The position numbers and the translations under genes were made by a program. The notes beneath the pieces are model-generated. The model ran no database searches and was not told the origin of the DNA. It saw nothing but the letters and a program-made list of their open reading frames with translations. Source: Ricordea florida (taxonomy: Eukaryota; Cnidaria; Anthozoa; Corallimorpharia; Ricordeidae). Taken from it: a stretch of 64,000 bases of DNA. The DNA is taken from the NCBI GenBank assembly GCA_949710005.1, contig OX453274.1, positions 4,930,674 through 4,994,673 of the forward strand. The letters run 5' to 3'. This document shows, in pieces, positions 24,216 to 34,858 of the stretch (position 1 is the first letter of the stretch; each line of letters starts with the position of its first letter).

Positions 24216-24364
24216 AGAAACTGGATAAATCAAACCAGTTGATTAAGTAAGTTATACCACTGTAAGGTAAATGGGAGGTGCTAACGCTCAAAATGTCAGC
24301 ACCTCCCATTTACCTTACGGTGGTATAACTTACTTAATCAACTCGTTTGATTTATCCAGTTTCT
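24216..24364. repeat. Long near-perfect hairpin (67-bp arms, 15-nt loop)
   Basis: Arms 24216-24282 and 24298-24364 are complementary with only two mismatches noticed. The direct repeat CTTTTTGACGTCAG occurs at 24204-24217 and again at 24423-24436. It could be a recently inserted hairpin MITE; a long hairpin RNA is the alternative. Confidence 0.85.
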
Positions 24365-24950
24365 TGTGTTTCAATTTCCCTCCGACGCAGCACCAGTTTC
24401 TTTAGAAACTATCCCCACAATACTTTTTGACGTCAGCTGAATTACAGAATCTAGTTATTGAACATAGTAAATAACTGTATGTCAAACAGTAATTATAGCT
24501 TTGGTTTCAAGTTTGAACCTAGCTGTTTTGAGATAATTTTCCTCGTTCCGTATTTTTCCATTTAATAATGGGAATGAGTTAGGATTGATTCAATTTAGTC
24601 TTTGGAATATATTTATTGTCCAACTGAGCTTGTGGCAATATACATACTTTTATGAATGTAGTTTCTCTACTGGGTAAATGTATGTACCATCTATATGTAA
24701 TGGAAGATAAAAAGATATATTTGTCGTTTATAAGGCACCAAAATAAAATAATATTTTCTTATCTGGTTCACAATGGATAAAATTCATCCACTGTCATATG
24801 TTTTGACAAAGATATTATTGTTAGAAAGTTTGAATTAAATGTTTAGGTGTAGAATTACAAAATGTCCAAAAAACAAGTTAGAATTGTGTGCAAATTAGTG
24901 TGTTTTGTCAGTGGTAAATGTTTATGGTTGTGTCTCTCTGAAGGTTAATG

Positions 24951-25335
24951 CAGGGTTCGCACGTGCCTTGAAAGTCCTTGAAAGGCCTTGAAAGTCCTTG
25001 AAAATTGCAGTCAGTGCTGGAAAGTCCTTGAAAATTGCAGTTAGTGCTGGAAAGTCCTTGAAATTTGTAGCTAATTTCATCCAACTTAGATTCTAGAGTG
25101 CCTTATATGAAAATATATTCTAATGGCAGAAATGTAGCAACACGTAATATGTTGTGGATGAACTCAAAAAGACATAGACTTTTAGCTGTCTGTTAGCTGG
25201 GCACAATCGCTACAGTGAGAAGCTGAACATCCTTTGATTTTGCAGTGCGTGGAGTCCTTGAAAAATGGAAAATATGTCTTTGAAAGTCCTTGAAAAGTCC
25301 TTGAATTTTTATTCCAAAAAAGCGTACGAACCCTG
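24951..25335. mobile_element. MITE with CAGGGTTCG ends and 6-bp TSD
   Basis: Ends CAGGGTTCGCACG and CGTACGAACCCTG with flanking TTAATG at 24945-24950 and 25336-25341. The interior is built from repeats of AAAGTCCTTGAAA. Confidence 0.75.
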
Positions 25336-25460
25336 TTAATGCTACTACTGAAACCAAGGCTACCCAAACAAACTTTCAAACAAATTATCCAATCACGATT
25401 GAGTATCTAATCAATAGAATCTCTACAAATGTTTTATATTTCACTTAAAATGCATATAAT

Positions 25461-26428
25461 GTGTATAGGTAATCACATGATTTCGAGTGCAAGTTGGGAT
25501 AAATCAGCACGAGTAAATTTTTCAAAGGCTAACCAAATTGCACGAGCCCGTAGGGCGAGTGCAATTTGTAGTTTTTGAAAAATTTACGAGTGCTGATTTA
25601 TCCCAATCCACACATGTCCAATACACCCGACCTGAGTCGGGTTGTCTTCACCAGCTGGCGGATTGAGTCCGATTGCGACCGGAACCGGAAATAGACGCAA
25701 TGCGCTTGATTACTGGTACCGGAAGTAAGAGGTTAAGGGGAGCGAGAGGGTTGAAAATGTTGGCAAACAGACTCGATCGGATCCGATGGAGACAGTTCGC
25801 ACTGGCAAGAGTCCATCGGACTCCCCGGAAGTCAGTTCGCGAGACACATAGAAAATATCTCTCGGCCATGAGGCAAAACAAGCGCGCTACACTGTGTAAC
25901 ATCCGTCGTCCTTAAAGCCATGAGGCGAGACAAACGCTATACATAAAATGTACGTCGTTCTTTCCATCGGATCCGATGGAGTCCGTTTGCCGACATTTTC
26001 CCTGGCCCCTTTCACTGTACTCTACGTTGCTGTATATTTTCTAAGTCTCTCGCGAACTGACGCGACACGAGTCCGATGGACTCTTGCATCGGCGACCCGT
26101 CTCCATCGGATCCGATGGAGTCCGTTTGCCGACATTTTCCATGACCCCTTTCACTGTACTCTATGTTGCTGTATATTTTCTAAGTCTCTCGCGAACTTAC
26201 TTCCGGTGAGTCCGATCGTTCATGGCCTTTGTCCATCGGACTCAGTTTGGGTGTATTGGACAACCCTCCAAATTGCACGAGACAAATCATGTGATTACTT
26301 GTTAATAATATACATGCAAAAATTTAATCTCAACTTTTTGCACTCAATTTCAATTTTCTGCACTGTTTGGGATTAATTGACATGCTCTCAGCCAATGAGC
26401 ATGCTGAAATTTTTGCATGTATATTATT
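25461..26428. repeat. Interspersed inverted-repeat element, copy 2, with nested insertion
   Basis: Same family as 17261-17584. The right half of the unit is interrupted at 25615-26262 by another palindromic element, then continues AAATTGCACGAGACAAATC to the ATACATGCAAAAATTT palindrome. Confidence 0.75.
25615..26262. mobile_element. Nested palindromic MITE-like element
   Basis: Ends TGTCCAATACACCC and GGGTGTATTGGACA. The interior repeats the palindrome TCCATCGGATCCGATGGA three times and the block GTCCGTTTGCCGACATTTTCC-like sequence. ORFs here (for example 25673-25915 and 25948-26376) are products of these repeats. Confidence 0.7.
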
Positions 26429-27724
26429 AGCTCTATAACTGTACAAAAACTTATCAAGATTGAAAAAGAATCATCTTAGTTGGTAGAAACTTGCGATCTG
26501 TTGTTCAGCGTCGAAACGACATTCAAAATTTGTACAAAAATGTTTTTGGGTGACCCTGGTGTGAGTAGTCACAATGTAATTGTTTACATTATATTAGTAT
26601 AAATACTCAGGTGATTATACAAAATTGCGTGCTCTGATTGGTTCGCTATCTTGGATTATCAGCTGATAATCACTTCCACAAACAAAATGGCATGCTTTTG
26701 TTGTACAATCCTTTTTCCTTTCTTATTTTGAAGTAATAACCTGTGTATTTATACTAAAACAATTAGTTGCCTCAGGCTCAGTGATTATCGGTGAATATTC
26801 ACCTCGACTTCATCTCTATGAATATATTCACCGATAATCACTTCACCGTCAGCGAATAATTGTTAATTGTAGCTGTCTCATTTCATAGCTTTGGCATGAT
26901 ATGAACGCTTTCATAATTGATCTTTATGGACAATGCTTAGGATATTTCATTTGAGTCTCTGTAAAAAAATAAATTCTCAAATACACCCCAGTGTATTTCC
27001 ATTTAGCCTTGAAATGGAATTAGTTGAAACAAGTGTAGGCTAAGATCATAAAGGTTTGCAATTCTCTTAAAATTGATCATACCTTTTAGTAGAAGGTTAC
27101 ATCTTAAACTTCAAGAAATGCTCAGCAGAAAAATTATTCATTAAACTCAAACTTTTCACCAGTTGGATATGCAAATTCAAAATTTATTTCTCCAGTCCTG
27201 AATTAGTAGTCCCTTACAGTTCCTAGTCTATATGTTAATGTATTTGCTGCCTTGATTTTGCATCAGTCCAACCCAAGGGGTAGACTGTGCATAGGCATAA
27301 AATGATGGGAAGTTGCAAAGGAATTTTGTTACAGTCCTGGGACTTTTTGGCTGTGGAAATTTTGGATTGTAGTTTTGGGTTATATATTGCACCAGGGATT
27401 TTTTGGGTACTGATAGAACTGAATTGAAAAGGAAAATTTGTTATAAGGAAGTGTTGATTTTTCAGTGAATTTATTTTTGCAGATGTAGTTTACTCATAGC
27501 GTGGGATTTTTGAGGAATTTGGTTCAGGTTGGAGGGATATATTTTAGGTTGAATTGATGACTCCATTCCCACTTCCTTAAGGATTTTCAGTTGGCCGGAT
27601 GAGTGTCTTCCAGGTGTTTAGGGGAGCAAGGGAACATGGCTAATTTGAACTGGGGAACAGATAAAAGACAAAATATCCCGGGGAATGGGAAGTGAATCAT
27701 GTAAGCCTTTACAAAATATCCCAA

Positions 27725-27845
27725 GGGGTAGTGAATCATGTATGCTGTTACAAAATATCCTGAGATCTTCTGATTACCCCACCCCCCTTCCCCCCCTGAA
27801 GAGATCTTGGGTTATTTTGTTAAGGCTTACATGATTCACTACCCC
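27725..27845. repeat. Imperfect hairpin repeat
   Basis: GGGGTAGTGAATCATGTA at the left pairs with TACATGATTCACTACCCC at the right; AGATCTTCTG / GAAGAGATCTT form the inner stem. A partial direct copy of the arm precedes it at about 27690. Probably a small MITE. Confidence 0.6.
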
Positions 27846-29118
27846 AGGGAACACTAGGGATCAAAAAGCTAGGAACAATTTCGGAATTAATTTCGGGAAG
27901 AAGGGAACACAAGCAAAATTTTCAAGGGAACAAGGTTTCCCTGGGGGGCCCTCCTGGGCAGATGTAGAGATTCAGACAGAATTGCCCTAATTATGGAGGC
28001 AGATTAAATTCAATATCCTTGCAGACATTGTTTTTCCTCTGCTACAATCATCTGATCGCTTGATAGTGTTTTGTTTGTAAAGAAAAAGCACAGGAAATTA
28101 AAGTGTTGGAGCTAAGATCAAAACTAACTTTTGTGTGTGGACCATCATGTGATTTTATCATGAGGGTGATAAGATGAATGGAGAAATTGTAACGTCCTTA
28201 GAGCTTTGGTCACATTCTTTTGTTTCAAGTTATCAGATGATTATACCTCCCAGTGAAGATTCCAAAGTGATAAAATTCTGAAAGGAGTTCTGTTTGATGT
28301 CTACCAGACAAGAATCTTCTGCAGCTGTTTTGTTTTAGATATACCCGTCTCTAGTGACAAATTTGGCATTAAGATTTTTAGATGTTATTCCTTCTTCATT
28401 TATTTTTGATAGTCTTAGGTAAAATTCATTTTTATGTTATTTAGAGGTAAAGATCTTTTTTCCTCAGTAATTTGTCATCAAACAAAACAAGAAACTTTTG
28501 AGATTCAATAAATATGTATCTCAATAAATTGTATGTGCTCAAGTCCACTATCTAGGATTGGTAACAAAATGATATTCTCCGTTTTTGGAACTTAAACTAA
28601 GCGCTGTGATTTACAGAAAAAGAAAGCACTTGTCAAATATTATTACTACACTTGTTAAATATTAAAATTGGAAATCTCAGCGAGAAATCCATGAATCTCG
28701 TTGCAATAGTTGGGTGCTTCATGGAGTGGTTTATAACAAATACAGAAATCCACAGTTACTGTCATAGCATCAATGTAAACGTTTTTATTGCATTATAATA
28801 TTAATAAAACTCTTGCTTGTTCTTTTACAAAATATGAAACACTATCAATACAAATTCATACAATAAGGCCCCCTTAGAGCTTTCAATATTATTAAATTGA
28901 AAATTGTACAAATTTACAAATTAAATTAATCCAAACTTAAGGTTGGTAAACTATAAGTTAAAATTTTCCATTTCAATAGATTTCTTAACGCAAACGCTAG
29001 ATATGTACGTAGAAACAGTAGGCCTATGTACAAAATGGACAACTGTTTGATTTTGTGAAGGATTGCGAAGATAGAATCAAGGGATAAAGCGGATTTACTA
29101 TTGTCCTGTTAAGCTTCG

Positions 29119-29679
29119 TTAAAATACTTCAGCAGTTCTCTTGGAATAACTCTTGTTAACCCAATGGTATCTTTCGAAGTTCTCTTTGTTGTTGCGGTGT
29201 CGAAGAAAGAGTGATTGCCTGAAGTTCGTCTGGGAGCATTGACGAAAGTTGGAGTTGAAGAAGAGAGGTTGTAGTGGTTGAGACTGCTTCACGAGAGTCG
29301 TGTTCTTCTCTAACGAAGAAGAATCTTTCTTTCCATACAGGGGACAAATCGAACCTTTTCCTATTCTACACGCTACTTCGCCAGGATCAATCCATAATGC
29401 AAGACCACCGGGAAATATTTCTAACAGCACTGTAGGTGGTATTCCACTGGCCTTCGTCGCTTTGAGCAGCACAGGGTCGATTCCAGTCGTTTCTATGTTA
29501 ATGCATCGAAAAGCATTGCCTTTTAATGGCTTGTTTGGATGCCAGTGGTTCTCGAACTTCGATGTGATTAACTGTTCTAACGTTTCCTTGAACTGTTCTA
29601 CTTGTAGGTCGTTAACTTTATGGCTTTTAAGTAGAACCTCAGACAGGAAATGGATTCCCGAACGAACTTCGTCCTTCAT
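29119..29679 (-). CDS. BTG: BTG/Tob-family antiproliferative protein (BTG1/2-like)
   Basis: Single-exon ORF of 186 residues. Residues 1-115 form the BTG domain: start MKDEVRSGIHFLSEVLL, box A around 42-62 (FENHWHPNKPLKGNAFRC) and box B around 93-106 (LALWIDPGEVACRIG). Family members bind CCR4-NOT deadenylase (Caf1) and restrain proliferation. The Ser/Gln-rich tail ending SYSKRTAEVF is longer than in vertebrate BTG1/BTG2 (about 158-171 aa) and shorter than Tob. An AATAAA on the minus strand at about 28784 could be the poly(A) signal. The intron-free structure is unusual against vertebrate BTG genes, so a retrocopy is possible, but the frame is intact. Confidence 0.9.
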   Translation of the reverse strand: MKDEVRSGIHFLSEVLLKSHKVNDLQVEQFKETLEQLITSKFENHWHPNKPLKGNAFRCINIETTGIDPVLLKATKASGIPPTVLLEIFPGGLALWIDPGEVACRIGKGSICPLYGKKDSSSLEKNTTLVKQSQPLQPLFFNSNFRQCSQTNFRQSLFLRHRNNKENFERYHWVNKSYSKRTAEVF

Positions 29680-31755
29680 AATTGTAACTCTATGTTCAAG
29701 TTCTAGGTAACTCTCGCTTGGTGATTACTTAAAGAACTGCCGTCGGTCAATAAAGTAGTTGGCTGTTACTGAATTTCTAAAACTTTTTCTTTTTCGGAGA
29801 GGCGAGGAGTGGTTCTTCGCTTTCGATTAGCTCGCTTTAGCAGCGTTAGCTTCGTCGAAATCGTGCTATTTATTGAACGCAACCAAGAAACATTCGTGTC
29901 AAAAACACTTGAACAGGGAAAATTTACAAGCTAAAAATAGCATCCGCGTCAAAGCTGACCAATCAGAACTCAATTCGAACAAAGGCTATTCTTCGGTTGC
30001 CCTAGTAACAAGGGCGTGAATCTGACGCAAGAATGTTGAAAGCACGCGTGTTTTGAACTTCGTAAGCGCTATTGTTTGCAGAATATTTTGACGAGTAATA
30101 TGGCCTTGAAAATCCTTCACGGAAACCTCGTTTTTCTCCCTAGTAGGGGTGAGAAATAACACGAAAAAGTAGTTTAGTACTCTTTCTTTCTTAGGTTAAA
30201 GTAAAAGATTGCAAACGGGTTCTCTAAAATGCTAGAACACTCGAGAAAATTCAACCTTTCAAGAAACGTGCGGTGTCAGCTGATAGCCTACTGAGGGCAA
30301 TTTCGCAGGTTGCGTCACATCGGCCCATTGTTGTCATTCCGCGATTATCTTACCCTGCGCTGGAAAGCGAATTGTTTTTACGGAAACTGAGAAGCTGCAA
30401 AATAAGTTTTTCGAGTCAAAATTAGCTGCAAAGAATCGGAGAAAGAATTTTTTTTTATTTCCCGTCACCAACTCCGTTCTGTGCAGCGGTAGACTGCACC
30501 CCAAGAACATTGTTTACGTCTTCGATTAAAGCCCTCAAGAGATAGGAGACTTCCCGACTCAAGAAACAATCCATTGTAAAAACAGGATTTTCAACCTTTT
30601 GTGCAGAATTCCGCTTCCCTAGGTTTGTCTTGCAAAAATTTACGAAGCCCAAAACAACAAGCATATTGAATCGATAGAAGTGGTGAAAAACAACATTTGA
30701 AAGTTCGCAAGTGTATTCTTGTTCGCGCATTGCCCTGTTTATAATTCCCATCGCTTGACTGAGTAAAATTTCTTTAAAATAATACATATCAGTTCAAGAA
30801 AGCGATTTTATTCATCGCTTTAATAGAAGCGCACAGCGAGCAGGGCTACCCAAGACACCCAGTTACTCGGTTGTTAAGTAAGAATACCACCAATACCACC
30901 CCCACCCCCTCCTCTATTGAACTGTGTTTGCGTCAAAAATCATTTTTTTTTATTATTATTATTATTCTTTCGTTCAAAAACAGGGATGCTACCATTTTAA
31001 ATTGCGCTAATAAAAGAAAAGAATACAATGAAAGTTGCCTACTTTGAAATCAATTATGGGACAAGTGCGTGGACTGGAACTATGTCCCTAAAAGTTCCCT
31101 GAAATTTGCTATTATGCTTGCTTTTGCTTTTTTGAGGTTGAATAAGCCTGGACCAATAGAATAGAATAGAATTTTAAAATGCTGTCTGCCGACGGTATAT
31201 CAGGAAAAGAAATGTGTTCCAATATGGTTGTTCAAGTGGTTACTTTTTAAGACCAGCTGTACACAGTTGAAAAAAATGGCCGGAGCATCTGTAGACCTCT
31301 TGACTGCTACTTCCTGACATCTGTTTAAACAGGAGACATTGACCTGTACTTTTTTGTTCCTAGTCAGGAAATAGCCATAGAATTTTGTATTGTCTTCGAA
31401 ATAGGCGCTAGAGGAAAGGCTCCAAAGAGCGACACGCGCGAAACACGAGCGAGAAGAGAGCCTGTGTGTTTGGTGAGTGAACGTCTCGCACAGGCGAGAT
31501 AAGAATGTTCCAGTTGAACTATATATTGCTAAGTTTAGCTGGTCTGCTCTAAGACATTAAACTATTTCTTTTTTGGAATAAAAGAGGTTTTAAGTTGAGC
31601 ACTGTTTCGTAACCTTAGATCGAATGGCAACACGGCAAATGTGGCTCAATCCATTGTTGCTGACTCGCTTTTTAACATTTTGTAATGACATTGATCATCA
31701 GTCGCAGTTATGAACACAACTTGAGCAGCTGTGAAATCAAAGCCTGAAAAAAAAT

Positions 31756-31826
31756 CGGGCTTGAACGGGATTCGAACCCATGACCTCTGCGAAACCGGTG
31801 CATTGCTCTGCCAACTGAGCTGGTCA
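31756..31826 (-). repeat. tRNA-derived SINE fragment
   Basis: On the minus strand a tRNA-like A box (AGCTCAGTTGGCAGAGC) and B box (GGTTCGAATCC) are correctly spaced, followed by a T-rich tail. The acceptor stem does not pair, so this is a SINE or pseudo-tRNA, not a functional tRNA. Confidence 0.8.
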
Positions 31827-32010
31827 TGTTGTGAACTGGGAGCTGGTCATGTTGTGATTAATCAATGTCATTACAAATTACTCCGCAGTTCAAATATATG
31901 GTCTTTCATATATTCACTTGCATTTTCAAAACATTCTTAGAATCAGCGATGTCAATGTAGTTTACATTTTGTGCTCTGTCTGCTCCTTTTAAAGCTTGAA
32001 ACATTTCAAT

Positions 32011-32370
32011 AGGGGTATAGAATGTCCCCTTCAAATGTTCAAGTGCTCGCAAAATTTGGCCGAGTGCTCACTTTTTCGTGCTCGCAAAGTTTTTGTAATT
32101 GCTCGTTGAAATTTGCTCGATTGCTCAAAAGTTCGTAAATCGCTCTTCGTCGATGTTTTGTTGCATATTTTAAAATAACGCTTTACTACATCGTACTGAA
32201 CCCCTTTCGATCTGTCTGTCAAGTTAAGTTGAAAGTACAAGACACCTTCACATAGGTTAAACATATACGCCAGTTGAATTTTTGTGAAGTGCTCGCTACT
32301 CGCAAGACAATAATAAAACAAAAATAAAACGCAGAGCTCGTATGCTCGCAAAGACCATTCCATACCCCTT
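32011..32370. repeat. Inverted-repeat element with GCTCGC-rich interior
   Basis: Ends AGGGGTATAGAATG and CATTCCATACCCCTT are inverted copies; the interior repeats variants of AAGTGCTCGCAAA. No clear target duplication. Confidence 0.5.
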
Positions 32371-34858
32371 CCATTATTTTAAACTTCCCTTTCCACTCAA
32401 AGTTGTAGTCATCCAAGTCCTTTCATGTCACCCTGGGGATAACATGATTGACAAGCTTCAGAATCTAACCTCCTACGTGATAGAAGACGAATATCACTTG
32501 ACGTTTCGCTGCTCAAGAGAGTCACGAATAAGCACAGTGGTCAGTTGAACAAAAACCATGACCAAACTTTCACAGCAACCGTCGTATGTCAAACATACAT
32601 TGGCTTTCGAAGAAAATTACACGAAATTAAGAACGAACAGATGGACAAAACACTGAACCCCAGCAAGTATTTTGTGGGAAAGGCTACAATAGACAGGCTA
32701 ATCCGGAAATGATGTTTCACGAACTACACAGAGCCGGCATACAGAATTGATACATTTACGTTGATTTGTAAAAAAATTGTAATATCAATTTGTGATAGTT
32801 TTAATCAGATTTGATTTGGAGATTTTTTAAACCAAAAAAGTCCAACATCAAATCGGTTAAGCTTTCCCCTTATGGGCGGAAATTTTAAAAGCTCTGGTTA
32901 TCAAAGCCCAAACTATCAGGGCACGGGAAGACAGATTTTGACCTCATCACAATTACATGTAGCTCTGAATTCTCACCCAAAGTAAGAACTAAAAATTTCG
33001 TGCATGCAAGGTTCGAGAACACTTAATTCATGTGTTATTTTCCTTTTACTCTGCGAACACCAAATAAAAGTCAAACTCAAACTTGGCTTTATTAAACTGT
33101 GGGTTTCGCCGACAGATTAATAAAGGTTATGAAAGGTGAGATTGCGCGAAACAACCTCCTGACCACAATCTATTGGTTCACTGAACTGCGTGCTTCCTAT
33201 GCGATTGGTTGAAGTAACTGGTTTAGTTCTGGTATACACGAGTCACTCAATTGAAACCCGTTCCAAATAAGATCCACATCAAATCAAGGCGCTAGTAAAC
33301 AGCTATTCCTTGTCCTTTCAAGTCGGTGGTAAAAGATACTGAATTTACCAGCTAGTCACCATTCAGAATTTGACAAAGACAACTTTTTATCTTTTTTTGA
33401 AAGAAAAGGGAATCCTCTTCAACTCCTATGCAAGAATACAACGGACCAATGAGTAGACAATAATTATTGTCGTCCTTTGTTTAAAAATGAACTTTTAATA
33501 ACAAATCCTCGGATTAAACAAAATTTACGGCCGTGTTTTAAAGACAACCGTCAGTACTTGTGATAAAGCCTTTTAACAACTATGCAACTTGAAGCTCTCA
33601 TTGTGACCACCCTTATAACAGTCCAGGTAGTGGTACCCTTCGTTCTTAAGACCAGAGTACCAATTCTCCTTAGAAAGTATCATACACTTTCTTGTATTTT
33701 ATCAGGAGAATCTGGTCATAGATCAAATCAGTATTCATTGGTCATTTTAGGAGAAAAGTCGTCAATAGGTATTGTAAATGAACACTCCAACTTCCACAAA
33801 GAAGCACAACAACTTGACAGCTTCCCAACCGATCTTTTGTCTTAAATGCAACCAGGATTCTGCTTAATGTAATCAATGCTTCGATAAACCTCGCACTTCT
33901 ACTTTTGTGGATCCACAACCTGCACAGGGCCAAAGCAGCTTTTTCAAACGTCCAAGGTGGTCACTTAGGAGGGCTCCAACCGTCATAATGACACACTAAT
34001 TAGGGGATTTAACCCTAGTCAAAAAATAGTAATATTGTTGTAAAGCTTTCAGTCTACCTCATCATGAATAATGTAATAATAACACTCTCACAGTGGGGGT
34101 TTTTAGCCACTTCTACTTAGATTCGTTGTTACAAAGCTTAACTTTTACAAGGGAAAACTGCAGCATTACATGTTAGAAGAGAGCTTATTCATTCACAATT
34201 ACTTATTGCAATTACTTTATTATCATTCTATGTTTTCTCTTTATCTTGAAACCTTAATACATTTAACTACTTCTTTAATTAATAGCACATAAATGTTGCT
34301 CTCCACTGAACATGCCATAAAGAATGAGTGTCTCCATGAAATCCCAAGCTTAAGCCCTTTATGTCCCAATAGTGATCAATACTCAATTTCTCCGAGTTCT
34401 ACTAATACAAAGTAAAAATACCATTAAAAGAATATAAAGAAATGGTCACCAATAATGATATCATAACACAATCTCTATATTGGTGCTGTAGGAATTGTAA
34501 AGGGACAACAAGGGAGAATTTGTACCTTGAAATTTAGGTTAAAAGGGCTTCAATGATTCAGTTAATTATAAAATACAGGGAATTCCAAAAGTGCAACCCC
34601 TTACCAGTCAAAGATTTCATGCACCCTGGCCTGATAAGCCTTCCCGATGTAGGAAATGACCACTCCCCTCCCCTGAAGTTGCAAACTGTGAACAACACTA
34701 TGCAACAGATACTTTCTGGATTTCCACCTGTATTTGCCAATCACTTAACAGGAAGACTAAATGACATTCCAACATGCAGTCTACATCCATTATTAAATTA
34801 AAATGCATTTTTGCCAAAGAAGAAATGCACTACTACTTTCACGTTTAACTGCATCATG

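Larger units (their letters stand above)
23696..29118. other. Intergenic region between glucuronokinase and BTG-like genes
   Basis: About 5.4 kb without convincing coding sequence. It holds several short inverted-repeat transposons (23813-23953, 24216-24364, 24951-25335, 25461-26428, 27725-27845) and AT-rich unique sequence. The 26560-26880 stretch resembles another degenerate interspersed repeat (GTGCTCTGATTGGTTC motif). Confidence 0.5.
29680..34858. other. Intergenic region between BTG-like and LAMP genes
   Basis: Promoter-proximal sequence of the BTG-like gene (no motif I can name firmly), a tRNA-derived SINE near 31756, an inverted-repeat element at 32011-32370 and otherwise unremarkable AT-rich DNA. 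ORFs here are short and show no recognised domain. Confidence 0.4.

Noticed and set aside
25673..26376. ORFs of 80-142 aa
   Set aside because: They lie wholly inside palindromic repeat sequence.
30455..30787. 110-aa minus-strand ORF with a block FLSREVSYLLRALIEDVN faintly like a Dbf4 N-terminal motif
   Set aside because: The match is too short, with no supporting exons or splice pattern seen.
31756..31826. tRNA gene
   Set aside because: A and B boxes are present but the acceptor stem does not pair and a SINE-like tail follows.
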